Positions 1 to 6,832 of a stretch of 7,698 nucleotides of DNA are shown here, one piece after another; the stretch's first letter is position 1, and every line of letters starts with the position of its first letter. This DNA comes from Spirochaetota bacterium. Lineage in GTDB: Bacteria; Spirochaetota; UBA4802; UB4802. The position numbers were made by a program, and so were the translations under genes. Location: assembly GCA_018399855.1 (NCBI GenBank), contig JAGYNX010000089.1, positions 1 to 7,698 on the forward strand, given 5' to 3'. The notes beneath the pieces are model-generated. The model was not told the origin of the DNA. It did no database searches and saw only the letters and a list, made by a program, of their open reading frames with translations.

Positions 1-1
1 T

Positions 2-1243
2 GACTGGTATATATGGCATGAGGGCAAAAAGGGGAAGTATCCCAACAACTGGTACGCCTCGTTCGGCGGACGTGCCTGGGAGTGGGACGACCTGACTGGA
101 CAGTACTACCTGCACACCTTTCTGAAAGAGCAACCCGACTTGAACTGGCGAAGTCCCCAGCTGAAGAAAGCCATGTTCGACGAGATCCGTTACTGGCTGG
201 ACCGGGGGGTGGACGGGTTTCGCCTGGACGTGGTGAACTGGTTTATCAAGGATGACAAGTTCAGAAATAATCCCTTCGGCATCGGCCCCTATCCACGGCC
301 ATATGATCTGCAGAAACATATATATGACCGTAACCGGCCCGAGGTACACGACCTGCTTAACGATTTCAGGCGTTTGCTGGATTCATATTCAGAAAGGATG
401 TCGGTTGGAGAAGTATACGTAGAAAAACCCGGCAACGTCAGGCAGGCAGCCCGCTACCTTGGTAATGGTGATGACGAGCTCCATCTTTCATTTGATTTCA
501 CCATGTTGTATTCTAAATGGGGGGCGAAGCACTATAAAAAAAGCGTCGATACCTGGATGTCACTTATCCCCGAAAAGGGTTGGCCCTGCCATGTGCTTGG
601 AAATCACGACCAGCCAAGAACAATGTCACGGCTGGGGGGGGACGCAGAAGCTGAGAGGAGAAGCAGGGTACTGGCCGCGCTGCTGCTTACCCTGAAGGGA
701 ACCCCCTTCATCTACTACGGTGATGAGATCGGTATGAAAGACGGCAAAATAAAGCGCGACCAGCTCATGGACCCGGTTGGTAAAAAATACTGGCCCTTCC
801 ACCCCGGCAGGGACCCCGAACGAACCCCCATGCAATGGGACAGCACCCCCTTCGCCGGGTTCTCTGATAAAAAGCCGTGGCTTCCGGTAAATCCCGATTA
901 CAAAAGGGTAAACGTGAAAGACCAGCAGAATGACCGGGGATCATTGCTCACATGGTACAAAAGCCTGTTGCATTTGAGAAAAAACAGCATGGTTCTTACC
1001 ATGGGTTCATGGGAACCGGTACCAGACCCCGGCAGGGATATATACGCCTATTACCGTTCTTACGAGGGGAAAACCAACCTCGTGCTGTTGAATTTTAAAG
1101 GTAAATCCAGAAGGGCAATGGTGCGGTATGACGAACCAACCCCGTGGAAAGTGCTTCTTTCAACTCACAGGGGGGAATGTGAGGTAATAGCCGAAATGCC
1201 GCTTCTCGGTCCGTATGAGGCAACCATACTGGAAAAGATATAA
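2..1243 (+). CDS. GH13 alpha-glucosidase (oligo-1,6-glucosidase-like), 5' truncated by the window edge
   Basis: The reading frame is open from base 2, so the gene begins before the window. Visible are 413 residues and a TAA stop; family members are usually about 530-560 residues, so roughly 120-140 N-terminal residues are missing. The TTG at 140 is an internal codon, because the preceding 46 residues already match the family (DWYIW, NNW, FGG, QYYLH, KEQPDLNW). The GH13 catalytic triad is intact: nucleophile Asp in GFRLDVV (codon 227-229), general acid Glu in VGEVY (410-412) and transition-state Asp in GNHDQPR (608-610). KGTPFIYYGDEIGM follows, and then the C-terminal beta domain. Known for the family: hydrolysis of alpha-glucosidic bonds at non-reducing ends of short malto- or isomalto-oligosaccharides, usually in the cytoplasm. 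Val directly after the nucleophile is the residue linked to alpha-1,6 preference, where maltases have Thr; the substrate call is therefore inference. A trehalose-6-phosphate hydrolase or dextran glucosidase cannot be excluded without the N-terminus. It is convergent with mutS2. Confidence 0.93.
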   Translation, partial: DWYIWHEGKKGKYPNNWYASFGGRAWEWDDLTGQYYLHTFLKEQPDLNWRSPQLKKAMFDEIRYWLDRGVDGFRLDVVNWFIKDDKFRNNPFGIGPYPRPYDLQKHIYDRNRPEVHDLLNDFRRLLDSYSERMSVGEVYVEKPGNVRQAARYLGNGDDELHLSFDFTMLYSKWGAKHYKKSVDTWMSLIPEKGWPCHVLGNHDQPRTMSRLGGDAEAERRSRVLAALLLTLKGTPFIYYGDEIGMKDGKIKRDQLMDPVGKKYWPFHPGRDPERTPMQWDSTPFAGFSDKKPWLPVNPDYKRVNVKDQQNDRGSLLTWYKSLLHLRKNSMVLTMGSWEPVPDPGRDIYAYYRSYEGKTNLVLLNFKGKSRRAMVRYDEPTPWKVLLSTHRGECEVIAEMPLLGPYEATILEKI

Positions 1244-1251
1244 AATAACAA

Positions 1252-3678
1252 TCACGCCCGCAGCATGGTGATGGTAACCCCATCACCACCTTCTCCCTGC
1301 TGTCCTGGACGAAAATCCCTCACGTATGATGAATGCCCCAGGTGTTCACGAATGGCCTTTTTCAGGGCCCCCGTGCCATGGCCATGAATAACCACCGCGG
1401 AATAGATGCCGCTGCGTGTCATTTTATCAAACAGGGATTCAGCCTTGTTGATGGCTTCGTCTACCCGAAGTCCCCTGAGATCAACGGTGTTGTAGCTTGT
1501 CTGCACGGTAACGGGTATCTCTGAAACAGCCCCTTCGTAGACGATAGAAGGTTTTTTCTTTTCTTTCCCGGTGTCTTTTTTACCCTGACCGTGCGGAGGT
1601 ATCAGCAATTCTTCAAAACGGTGCTGAGAGGTGATGGCGTTTCCAAGAATCAATTTCGCGGTAGTATTCCTGTTGTCAATCTCATCAATGGTACCATAGG
1701 TTTCAAGGGGCTGAATGTATAAGCGGTCACCCTTTTTCGCGTTAGTACCATCAAAGGGTCGAAATGAATCGGAAAGGCCCTTTTTTCTTGAGTCAGCCAC
1801 GTTTCCTTCAATCTTCTGCTGCATATTAATCAGGTCTTGCTGAAGCTGTCCGGCATTTTGCAGGTCGCCATGCTGCAGCTGGGAAATGCGGTCGGCCACA
1901 CGTTTTCTGTATTCTTTCAACTCTTCAATGAACTCTATGCCGGTACCCGCTTTCACCTCTTCAATTTTTCTATTGAGGTCATGTATTTTCCTGGAGTATT
2001 TATCCTTTTCTGAAGAGAGTTCTTTCTGCAACATAAGAAGATGTTTCCTGGTTTCGTTGATCTCCTGGTCTTTCTGCTGCAGTTGTTCCAAAAGTGATTC
2101 TACAGAAAGGGTTCTGCTGTCAAGAAGCTCTTTTGAACGGTCCAGCACATTGTTTTGCAGTTTATACAGCCTGGCAATCTCAAGGGCATAACTTACCCCC
2201 GGAAGGCCGATATTCACCTGGTAGGTGGGGCGCAGAGAATTCACATCAAAAGCCACCGACGCGTTTTGAAATCTTGGATCACGTGATGCAAGTTCTTTCA
2301 ATTCGGTGTAATGGGTGGTAGTCACTACCCGCGCCCCGGTGTCGGCCATGGCCTCAAGTACAGCCTGTGCCAGTGCAGCTCCCTGCCTGGGGTCGGTGCC
2401 CACGATAATTTCATCAATAAGCACCAGTGAGTCATCTGTGGCATTCTGAAGCATGTCCCTGATTATAACAATCTGGCCTGAGAATGTGGACAGTGATTGC
2501 GAAAGGTTCTGATCATCCCCGATGTCGGCGTAGATACGGCTGAATATGCCAATCCTTGAATCGGGGCTGGCGGGGATAAGAAGACCGTACGCGGTCATCA
2601 GTGTTAACAGGCCAATGGTTTTTAAAAGAACCGTTTTTCCCCCGGTGTTAACCCCTGAAATTATGAGACAATTATAATCATCCCCGAGGGAGATATCCCC
2701 CGGCACCACGTCATCAGGCTGGGTGAGGGCCAGCATGGGATGTCTTGCCTTGATAAGGTGTATGTGCGGGATATCCGTAATAACCGGCATGGAGGCCTTC
2801 ATACGGGTTCCCAGCCGGGCAGCGGCACTGAGAAAGTCAATATATGACAGTACCGCCTGGTTCTGACGAAGCTCTTCAGCGTGGTCTGCCACCTGGGCGG
2901 TCAGCACCTGTAATATTTTTTCCAGTTCTCTCTGGTATTCTACCCGCTTGAGAACCAGCTGGTTGTTGATATCGGCAATTGTTTCGGGTTCCAGGTAGAG
3001 GGTAGCACCGGTAGAAGAGGTGTCATGAACCGTCCCCCTGATGCGGTTTCTCATTGAAGCCTTAACCAGTACCACGTAGCGATCGTTTCTGAGTGAATGA
3101 ACTTTTTCCTGAAGCACCTGGGCAAGATCAGGTGAATTGAGCATACTGCCCAGTTTCTTTTCGATATCCTTCCGTAACGAAAAGATACTTTGCCGTATTT
3201 TTTTCAATGCCGGGAAATAATTCTCGTTTAACTCATCCTGGTCATTAATGGCTTTTGTAAGGGTATCCCGTAGATCAGGCAGGGGGTAAAGAAGATTTTT
3301 TTCATCTTTTAAAGATGGAATTTCTTCTTCATGTTCTTTCATGAATTCAATTGAACGGTGCGCTGCCAGCACTGATTTTTTTACCATGGCAAGCTCTTCA
3401 ACAGTTAACCTGCCTGATCGCTCCGATCTTGAGAGAAATTCAAGGATATCTCCAAGACCTCCCAGGTCAAAAGCCTTTCCCTTGAGAAAAAGCTCCATCA
3501 ACTGGTGCAGCTTGGTCATCTGAGTGCGAACCCCGTCAATTGACAGGGGATGCAGGTTGTCAATGTATTCTTTACCCGGATCGGTTGCGCAATTGGCGCG
3601 CAGCCTTGAGATAATAGAATCCCATTCCAGTACCTTGAATAACTGTTCAGAAAAAGTATATGATGGTTCGGTTTCCAT
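1252..3678 (-). CDS. mutS2: MutS2 family ATPase/endonuclease with C-terminal Smr domain
   Basis: This is an 808-residue protein, close to the usual MutS2 length of about 780. The start (ATG, weak or no Shine-Dalgarno) places the normal MutS2 opening (LEWDSIISRL, DPGKEYI) near residue 17. In order: an N-terminal core and clamp helices to about residue 330; Walker A GVNTGGKTV (342-350); an STFSGQ signature-like motif (397-402); Walker B LVLIDE (418-423); TTTHYTELK (453-461); a charged coiled coil (about 505-625); a KOW-like patch (about 648-667); and an Smr nuclease domain (731-808) with DLRG, HGHGTGAL (765-772) and GGDGVT. MutS2 lacks the mismatch-recognition domain of MutS. It is known to suppress recombination by acting on branched DNA, and in some bacteria it binds collided ribosomes. 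Oddities: Walker A has Val where Pro is common, and the stretch after Walker B reads DEIIVGTDPRQG instead of the usual DELGxGTDPxEG. ATPase and Smr key residues are otherwise present, so it is probably active. Only 45 AT-rich bases separate it from the upstream epimerase-like gene, with no convincing promoter. Confidence 0.96.
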   Translation of the reverse strand: METEPSYTFSEQLFKVLEWDSIISRLRANCATDPGKEYIDNLHPLSIDGVRTQMTKLHQLMELFLKGKAFDLGGLGDILEFLSRSERSGRLTVEELAMVKKSVLAAHRSIEFMKEHEEEIPSLKDEKNLLYPLPDLRDTLTKAINDQDELNENYFPALKKIRQSIFSLRKDIEKKLGSMLNSPDLAQVLQEKVHSLRNDRYVVLVKASMRNRIRGTVHDTSSTGATLYLEPETIADINNQLVLKRVEYQRELEKILQVLTAQVADHAEELRQNQAVLSYIDFLSAAARLGTRMKASMPVITDIPHIHLIKARHPMLALTQPDDVVPGDISLGDDYNCLIISGVNTGGKTVLLKTIGLLTLMTAYGLLIPASPDSRIGIFSRIYADIGDDQNLSQSLSTFSGQIVIIRDMLQNATDDSLVLIDEIIVGTDPRQGAALAQAVLEAMADTGARVVTTTHYTELKELASRDPRFQNASVAFDVNSLRPTYQVNIGLPGVSYALEIARLYKLQNNVLDRSKELLDSRTLSVESLLEQLQQKDQEINETRKHLLMLQKELSSEKDKYSRKIHDLNRKIEEVKAGTGIEFIEELKEYRKRVADRISQLQHGDLQNAGQLQQDLINMQQKIEGNVADSRKKGLSDSFRPFDGTNAKKGDRLYIQPLETYGTIDEIDNRNTTAKLILGNAITSQHRFEELLIPPHGQGKKDTGKEKKKPSIVYEGAVSEIPVTVQTSYNTVDLRGLRVDEAINKAESLFDKMTRSGIYSAVVIHGHGTGALKKAIREHLGHSSYVRDFRPGQQGEGGDGVTITMLRA
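1266..1288. other. 9-bp perfect hairpin at the convergent gene junction
   Basis: TGGTGATGG at 1266-1274 and CCATCACCA at 1280-1288 can form a perfect 9-bp stem with a 5-base loop (TAACC). It lies 22 bases after the glucosidase stop, inside the last codons of mutS2 (the GGDGVT Smr motif). No T-run follows on either strand, so it is not a classical intrinsic terminator. It could protect or pause the 3' end of the plus-strand transcript, or it may simply be a by-product of the coding sequence. Confidence 0.35.
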
Positions 3679-3723
3679 GGTGTCGAGAACTCTACATGTA
3701 TAAAATTTAATTACAGGGATGGT

Positions 3724-4644
3724 TTAACCTGACAATGAATATTGTAAAGCGTTTTCCAGGTGGGGGAACCTGAACTGGAATCCTTCTCCTGTCAATCGTG
3801 ATGGTACAACCCTGGCGCTTGACAAAAGCAGTTCGTCTGCCATCTCTCCGGGGAGCATTTGAAATAAAAATCCGGGAAGGTGAAACCATGAGGGCCGACC
3901 CATTACCTTTCCCAGTGTTTTGAAAAACTCCCGCGATCGAAGCTGATCAGGAGCTGCCAGGTTGTAGATACCAGAACTTTTTTTGTTTTCCAGCAGCCAG
4001 CATATGGCTTCAATCTCGTCCTCGAGATGAATCCACGGCATCCATTGTGTACCGCTGCCCACATGTCCACCCACGAAAAATTTGAATGGGATGGTGACAA
4101 GAGAAAGAAATCCCCCGCTGGAAGCCAGGACAAGTGAGGTACGGATGATAACGTGTCGAACACCCATATCCTTTACCGGGGCTGTAGAGGATTCCCATTC
4201 CATGGCAAGGTCTGCAAGAAATCCATCGCCCTGACCACAGTTTTCGGTAAGTTCGGTATCACCCCGTGAACCGTAAAATCCTGATGCGGAGCCCTGTATC
4301 ACGACTTCAGGTTTATTCTTCGAATTCCTGACTGCCTCAAGAACAGCGTTACCCGCGTTGATCCTGCTGCGGCGTATCTTCTCCTTCTTTGATGCAGTCC
4401 ATCCCGGGCCTGCTATGGATTCACCCGCAAGGTTGATAATGGCAAAAGATCCATCCACGTGATGACCCCAACCGGTGGATGTTTTTCCGTCCCATTTCGC
4501 GTAAGAGATAGATGGCGTTTCGTTATTCTTCTTACCTGGATCCCTGGTGAGTATTATGATTGCATATCCTTTTTTCGCCAGCAGACCTGTAAGATGTGAT
4601 CCGATGAATCCTGTTCCCCCTGTTATAATAACTTTTCTGCTCAT
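3724..4644 (-). CDS. TIGR01777 family (YfcH-like) NAD(P)-binding epimerase/SDR protein
   Basis: The protein has 306 residues from the ATG chosen here, against a usual length of about 300. It is an atypical extended short-chain dehydrogenase. The Rossmann nucleotide-binding motif GGTGFIGSHL sits at residues 9-18, INLAGESIAG at 70-79, SASGFYGSRGD at 119-129 with the family Tyr, and GSGTQWMPWIH at 196-206, a hallmark of this family. A C-terminal DUF1731-like segment, RVVPSRL...GFQFRFP...AL, ends the protein (278-300). The biochemical reaction of the family is not established; it is often annotated as a sugar epimerase or cell-division inhibitor (SulA-like), labels that should not be trusted. Start choice: an AAGGAG at 4655-4660 lies 10 bases before the ATG at 4644 and only 4 before an in-frame TTG at 4650, so the ATG is preferred. 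With this start the gene begins 2 bases after the smr stop, implying co-transcription with smr and probably with mutS2 downstream. It is presumably cytoplasmic; no signal peptide is seen. Confidence 0.92.
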   Translation of the reverse strand: MSRKVIITGGTGFIGSHLTGLLAKKGYAIIILTRDPGKKNNETPSISYAKWDGKTSTGWGHHVDGSFAIINLAGESIAGPGWTASKKEKIRRSRINAGNAVLEAVRNSKNKPEVVIQGSASGFYGSRGDTELTENCGQGDGFLADLAMEWESSTAPVKDMGVRHVIIRTSLVLASSGGFLSLVTIPFKFFVGGHVGSGTQWMPWIHLEDEIEAICWLLENKKSSGIYNLAAPDQLRSREFFKTLGKVMGRPSWFHLPGFLFQMLPGEMADELLLSSARVVPSRLTGEGFQFRFPHLENALQYSLSG

Positions 4645-4646
4645 AA

Positions 4647-4934
4647 TCAAGTTTCTCCTTTATCTATCTCGAGCTCAATTTCGGTTGCTCCCCAGTTGCT
4701 TCCCGCGTCTTTAAATGATTTCACCATTGGTAACGTGGCAAGCTTCTTGTGAACAGATTGTTTCAGCACCGATTTTCCTTTCCCATGTATTATAATTACC
4801 GGTGAGATGCCCTTTTTCAGGGCATTATTGATAAATTCTTCCACGATTGCTTTCGCATCACGGGGGTGAAACATGTGAAGATCTATCCTGTCACCCAGCT
4901 CAATTTCTACCGGGTTATTGATATCATCATTCAT
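4647..4934 (-). CDS. Stand-alone small Smr-domain protein
   Basis: The 95-residue protein is almost entirely one Smr (small MutS-related) domain. It shows IDLHMFHPRDA (17-27), the nuclease-core motif IIHGKGKSVLK (48-58) and a terminal SFKDAGSNWGATEIEL (73-88). The DLH-x-F-x-P-x-D opening and WGAT ending are the pattern of short free-standing Smr proteins rather than of the MutS2 tail (DLRG, HGHGTG, GGxGVT). Smr domains are known to cleave DNA or RNA, acting on branched DNA or on mRNA in stalled ribosomes; the substrate of this short class is not established. There is no ATPase, coiled coil or signal peptide, so it is presumably cytoplasmic. The Shine-Dalgarno before the ATG is weak (no AGGAG within 15 bases). 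It lies 2 bases upstream of the epimerase-like gene and in the same orientation as mutS2, which carries a second Smr domain. The upstream gap contains three short inverted repeats that might regulate it. Confidence 0.9.
   Translation of the reverse strand: MNDDINNPVEIELGDRIDLHMFHPRDAKAIVEEFINNALKKGISPVIIIHGKGKSVLKQSVHKKLATLPMVKSFKDAGSNWGATEIELEIDKGET
4655..4660 (-). promoter_or_regulatory. Shine-Dalgarno AAGGAG deciding the epimerase-like gene start
   Basis: AAGGAG on the minus strand lies inside the end of the smr gene. Spacing is 10 bases to the ATG at 4644 and 4 bases to the TTG at 4650. The ATG fits better on codon type and spacing, although 10 is slightly long. A TTG start would give a 4-base overlap with smr and two extra residues. 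Confidence 0.6.
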
Positions 4935-4941
4935 AGTATAC

Positions 4942-4995
4942 CAGGTTTACCTGTTACAATCAATTGTAGTATTAAACATTCATCATTGTAATGAT
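4942..4995. repeat. Three short inverted repeats with 2-base centres upstream of smr
   Basis: Three perfect inverted repeats, each with a 2-base centre, lie between the M23 peptidase stop and the smr start. They are CAGGT-TT-ACCTG (4942-4953), TACAAT-CA-ATTGTA (4955-4968) and ATCATT-GT-AATGAT (4982-4995). The word ATTGTA also recurs directly at 4963 and 4985, 22 bases (about two helical turns) apart. This resembles an operator region for a dimeric regulator, but the three half-sites differ from each other, so chance in AT-rich DNA remains possible. I see no clear -35/-10 pair and no GC-rich terminator hairpin in this gap. Confidence 0.35.
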
Positions 4996-5042
4996 ATACT
5001 GACCAGGGGGATGCTACAACAATTTTATATCCGGATTTGATA

Positions 5043-6014
5043 TTACCAGACGAAGAGAATAGGGTTGATCACCTTGCCGTGATGATACAGTGTAAAATGA
5101 AGGTGGGGACCGGTAGATCTCCCGGTTGAGCCAATTCTGCCTATGACGGTAGAGGTTTCCACCATGTCTCCTTTCTCAACCAGTATCTTGCTGCAATGAC
5201 CATAAAGGCTTTCGTATCCCTCGTCATGCTGTATCATGATTGTATACCCATAGCCATCACGCCATCCGCAGAAGTTCACAATACCTTTTCGTACCGGACG
5301 AATTGGTGTGCCATACCTTGCGTTGATATCGATTCCATTATGAAAACGCATGCCGTGAAATATCGGATCAACCCTGTCCCCGTAAAGGGAGGTATAAAAT
5401 CCGCGAACAGGTTTTCTGAAGGTACGTCGTACTGAGTACAGTTTTTCAAGGGAATCATTTACAATAACCGGAACAGCTTTTTTAAAAAAAACAAACCGGA
5501 TATCATCAAGGCTGAATATCTCGAAAAAATGTGGAAGGTATTCTCCTGATACTTCCCGGTGTTCTTCAAGCTTTTTTGACATTCGCCACGGGTCGGTTAT
5601 TGAGTCACATGCCATAAGAACCCCGTCTTCATGGGGAACCACAATGGTCGTTCCTTCGCTGGCAGTTAACGTGGTTAAAAAGGGATTCGCCGCTATCAGG
5701 GTTTCCATGCTTATCCTGTTTCTGCGGGCAACATCCCAGAATGATTCGCCCTGTCGCATAGTGTGAAAGTTGATTTTCACGCCGGGATTATGTGGATAAG
5801 ACTGAAGTATCTTGATATACCTGTCAGAATCAGTAAATAACGGGAACCCATCTTTAAGCTCATACCATTCATCGGTGGCAACAACCCTGTCCTTGCAAAA
5901 GGCACATATAATGTTGCCGATAATAAAAACTGTAACTGTGAGTATTGATAATGCCTTTGCTATTTTCTGCAGCTGCCATATATGGTAATTCGTGATGGGT
6001 ATCCAGCGAAACAT
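5043..6014 (-). CDS. Membrane-anchored LysM/M23 family peptidoglycan endopeptidase
   Basis: The 323-residue protein has a short basic N-terminus (K17, K20), then a hydrophobic segment (about 21-39) that acts as a signal anchor or uncleaved signal, placing the rest outside the cytoplasmic membrane. A LysM domain (about 82-127: HTMRQGESFWDVARRN, LIAANPFL, IVVP) should bind peptidoglycan glycan. A linker leads to an M23 (LytM-type) zinc peptidase domain (about 200-323). By comparison with LytM, the zinc ligands are H225 and D229 (FHNGID) and H306 (HLHF), and the catalytic histidines are H273 (LYGH) and H304. All are present, so it is likely an active cross-link-cleaving endopeptidase and not a degenerate EnvC/NlpD-type activator. 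No lipobox is seen, although Cys occurs at 37 and 40. The ATG shares one base with the proC stop (TAATG), with a GGGG Shine-Dalgarno-like stretch at 6023-6026, which indicates translational coupling. No earlier in-frame start is needed. Confidence 0.93.
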   Translation of the reverse strand: MFRWIPITNYHIWQLQKIAKALSILTVTVFIIGNIICAFCKDRVVATDEWYELKDGFPLFTDSDRYIKILQSYPHNPGVKINFHTMRQGESFWDVARRNRISMETLIAANPFLTTLTASEGTTIVVPHEDGVLMACDSITDPWRMSKKLEEHREVSGEYLPHFFEIFSLDDIRFVFFKKAVPVIVNDSLEKLYSVRRTFRKPVRGFYTSLYGDRVDPIFHGMRFHNGIDINARYGTPIRPVRKGIVNFCGWRDGYGYTIMIQHDEGYESLYGHCSKILVEKGDMVETSTVIGRIGSTGRSTGPHLHFTLYHHGKVINPILFVW

Positions 6015-6832
6015 TATCTGGTCCCCAGTTGCCTGGATTTAATTGTGGCAGACTCAATGGCCCGCATCACCGTACCTGAAAAACCGGCGTCTTCAAGTTC
6101 GAAAACCCCTTCAATGGTGGTGCCACCCGGTGAAGTGACTTTACCCCGAAGAACGATGGGGTCATCACCGGTTTCAAGCACCATCTTTGCCGCACCATAT
6201 ACCGTCTGGGCTGCCAGGGTCAGGGCCTCGCCGCGGGGTATGCCCATGCGAACAGCACCGTCTGCCATGGCATTGATCATGGTAAACACGTAGGCGGGAC
6301 CGCTGCCGGATACACCGGTAACCGCGTCCATCATTTTTTCGGGCAGTATGAGCACTTTACCCAGAACGTTGAATATTGTGTGGGCTACGTTGATAGATTT
6401 TTCATCCATCTCGGCGTTAGGAGAAAGAACAAGCATCCCTTCACCGACCAGTGATGGGGTGTTTGGCATGCATCTGAGTATCTTATGCTTTTTATTAAGC
6501 GAGGACTCGATAACAGCATTGGAAATACCTGCCGCGATAGAAATGAGCACAGTATCAGGTTTGAGTATATCTTTGAGTTCAGTGGTAACCCCTGTTATCA
6601 TATCAGGTTTGACCGCAAGTATGATATAATCACATTTCTGAGTTATTTCTTTAAGAGTGGTAACAGGTTTTATCCCTGAAGTACTAGCTAACCGTGTAGT
6701 CTTCTCATTATCAATATCAAAGCCGAAGATATTTTCACCGGGCATGGTTTTTGACAGTCCCTTCACAATGGCGGATCCCATGTTGCCAAGACCCACACAG
6801 CCAACAGTAATTGATTTCAGGGGTTGTGTCAT
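6014..6832 (-). CDS. proC: Pyrroline-5-carboxylate reductase
   Basis: The 272-residue protein matches the usual ProC length of about 270. It catalyses the last step of proline synthesis, reducing 1-pyrroline-5-carboxylate to L-proline with NAD(P)H in the cytoplasm. The N-terminal Rossmann motif GCVGLGNMGSA is at 11-21, AVKPDMI at 73-79, and RCMPNTPSLVGEG at 120-132. The C-terminal dimerisation and substrate domain has GVSGSGPAYVF (173-183) and the ProC signature VTSPGGTTIEG (232-242). The ATG overlaps the yggS stop by 4 bases (ATGA) and has a strong AAGGAG at 6839-6844, spaced 6 bases, so both its start and its coupling to yggS are well supported. Its own stop overlaps the M23 peptidase start by one base. 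No regulatory element of its own is seen. Confidence 0.97.
   Translation of the reverse strand: MTQPLKSITVGCVGLGNMGSAIVKGLSKTMPGENIFGFDIDNEKTTRLASTSGIKPVTTLKEITQKCDYIILAVKPDMITGVTTELKDILKPDTVLISIAAGISNAVIESSLNKKHKILRCMPNTPSLVGEGMLVLSPNAEMDEKSINVAHTIFNVLGKVLILPEKMMDAVTGVSGSGPAYVFTMINAMADGAVRMGIPRGEALTLAAQTVYGAAKMVLETGDDPIVLRGKVTSPGGTTIEGVFELEDAGFSGTVMRAIESATIKSRQLGTR

Noticed and set aside
140..1243. Treating the TTG at 140 as the real start of the glucosidase
   Set aside because: The same frame is open back to base 2 and encodes conserved family sequence (DWYIW, KEQPD), so the gene is cut by the window and does not start at 140.
1886..2321. Plus-strand ORFs opposite mutS2, and similar ones opposite proC, yggS and the M23 gene
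   Set aside because: They are low-complexity or have no family motif, and lie entirely antisense to strongly conserved genes; they are shadows.
3679..3723. A promoter for mutS2 in the 45-bp AT-rich gap
   Set aside because: TATACA-like -10 words exist, but no acceptable -35 lies at the right distance; read-through from the upstream genes is simpler.
3724..4650. TTG start at 4650 for the epimerase-like gene
   Set aside because: The Shine-Dalgarno would be only 4 bases away and the codon is rare; the ATG two codons later fits better, although the difference is trivial for function.
5029..5036. ATCCGGAT palindrome just after the M23 peptidase stop
   Set aside because: It is only 8 bases, with no loop and no T-run; it does not extend and is easily explained by chance.
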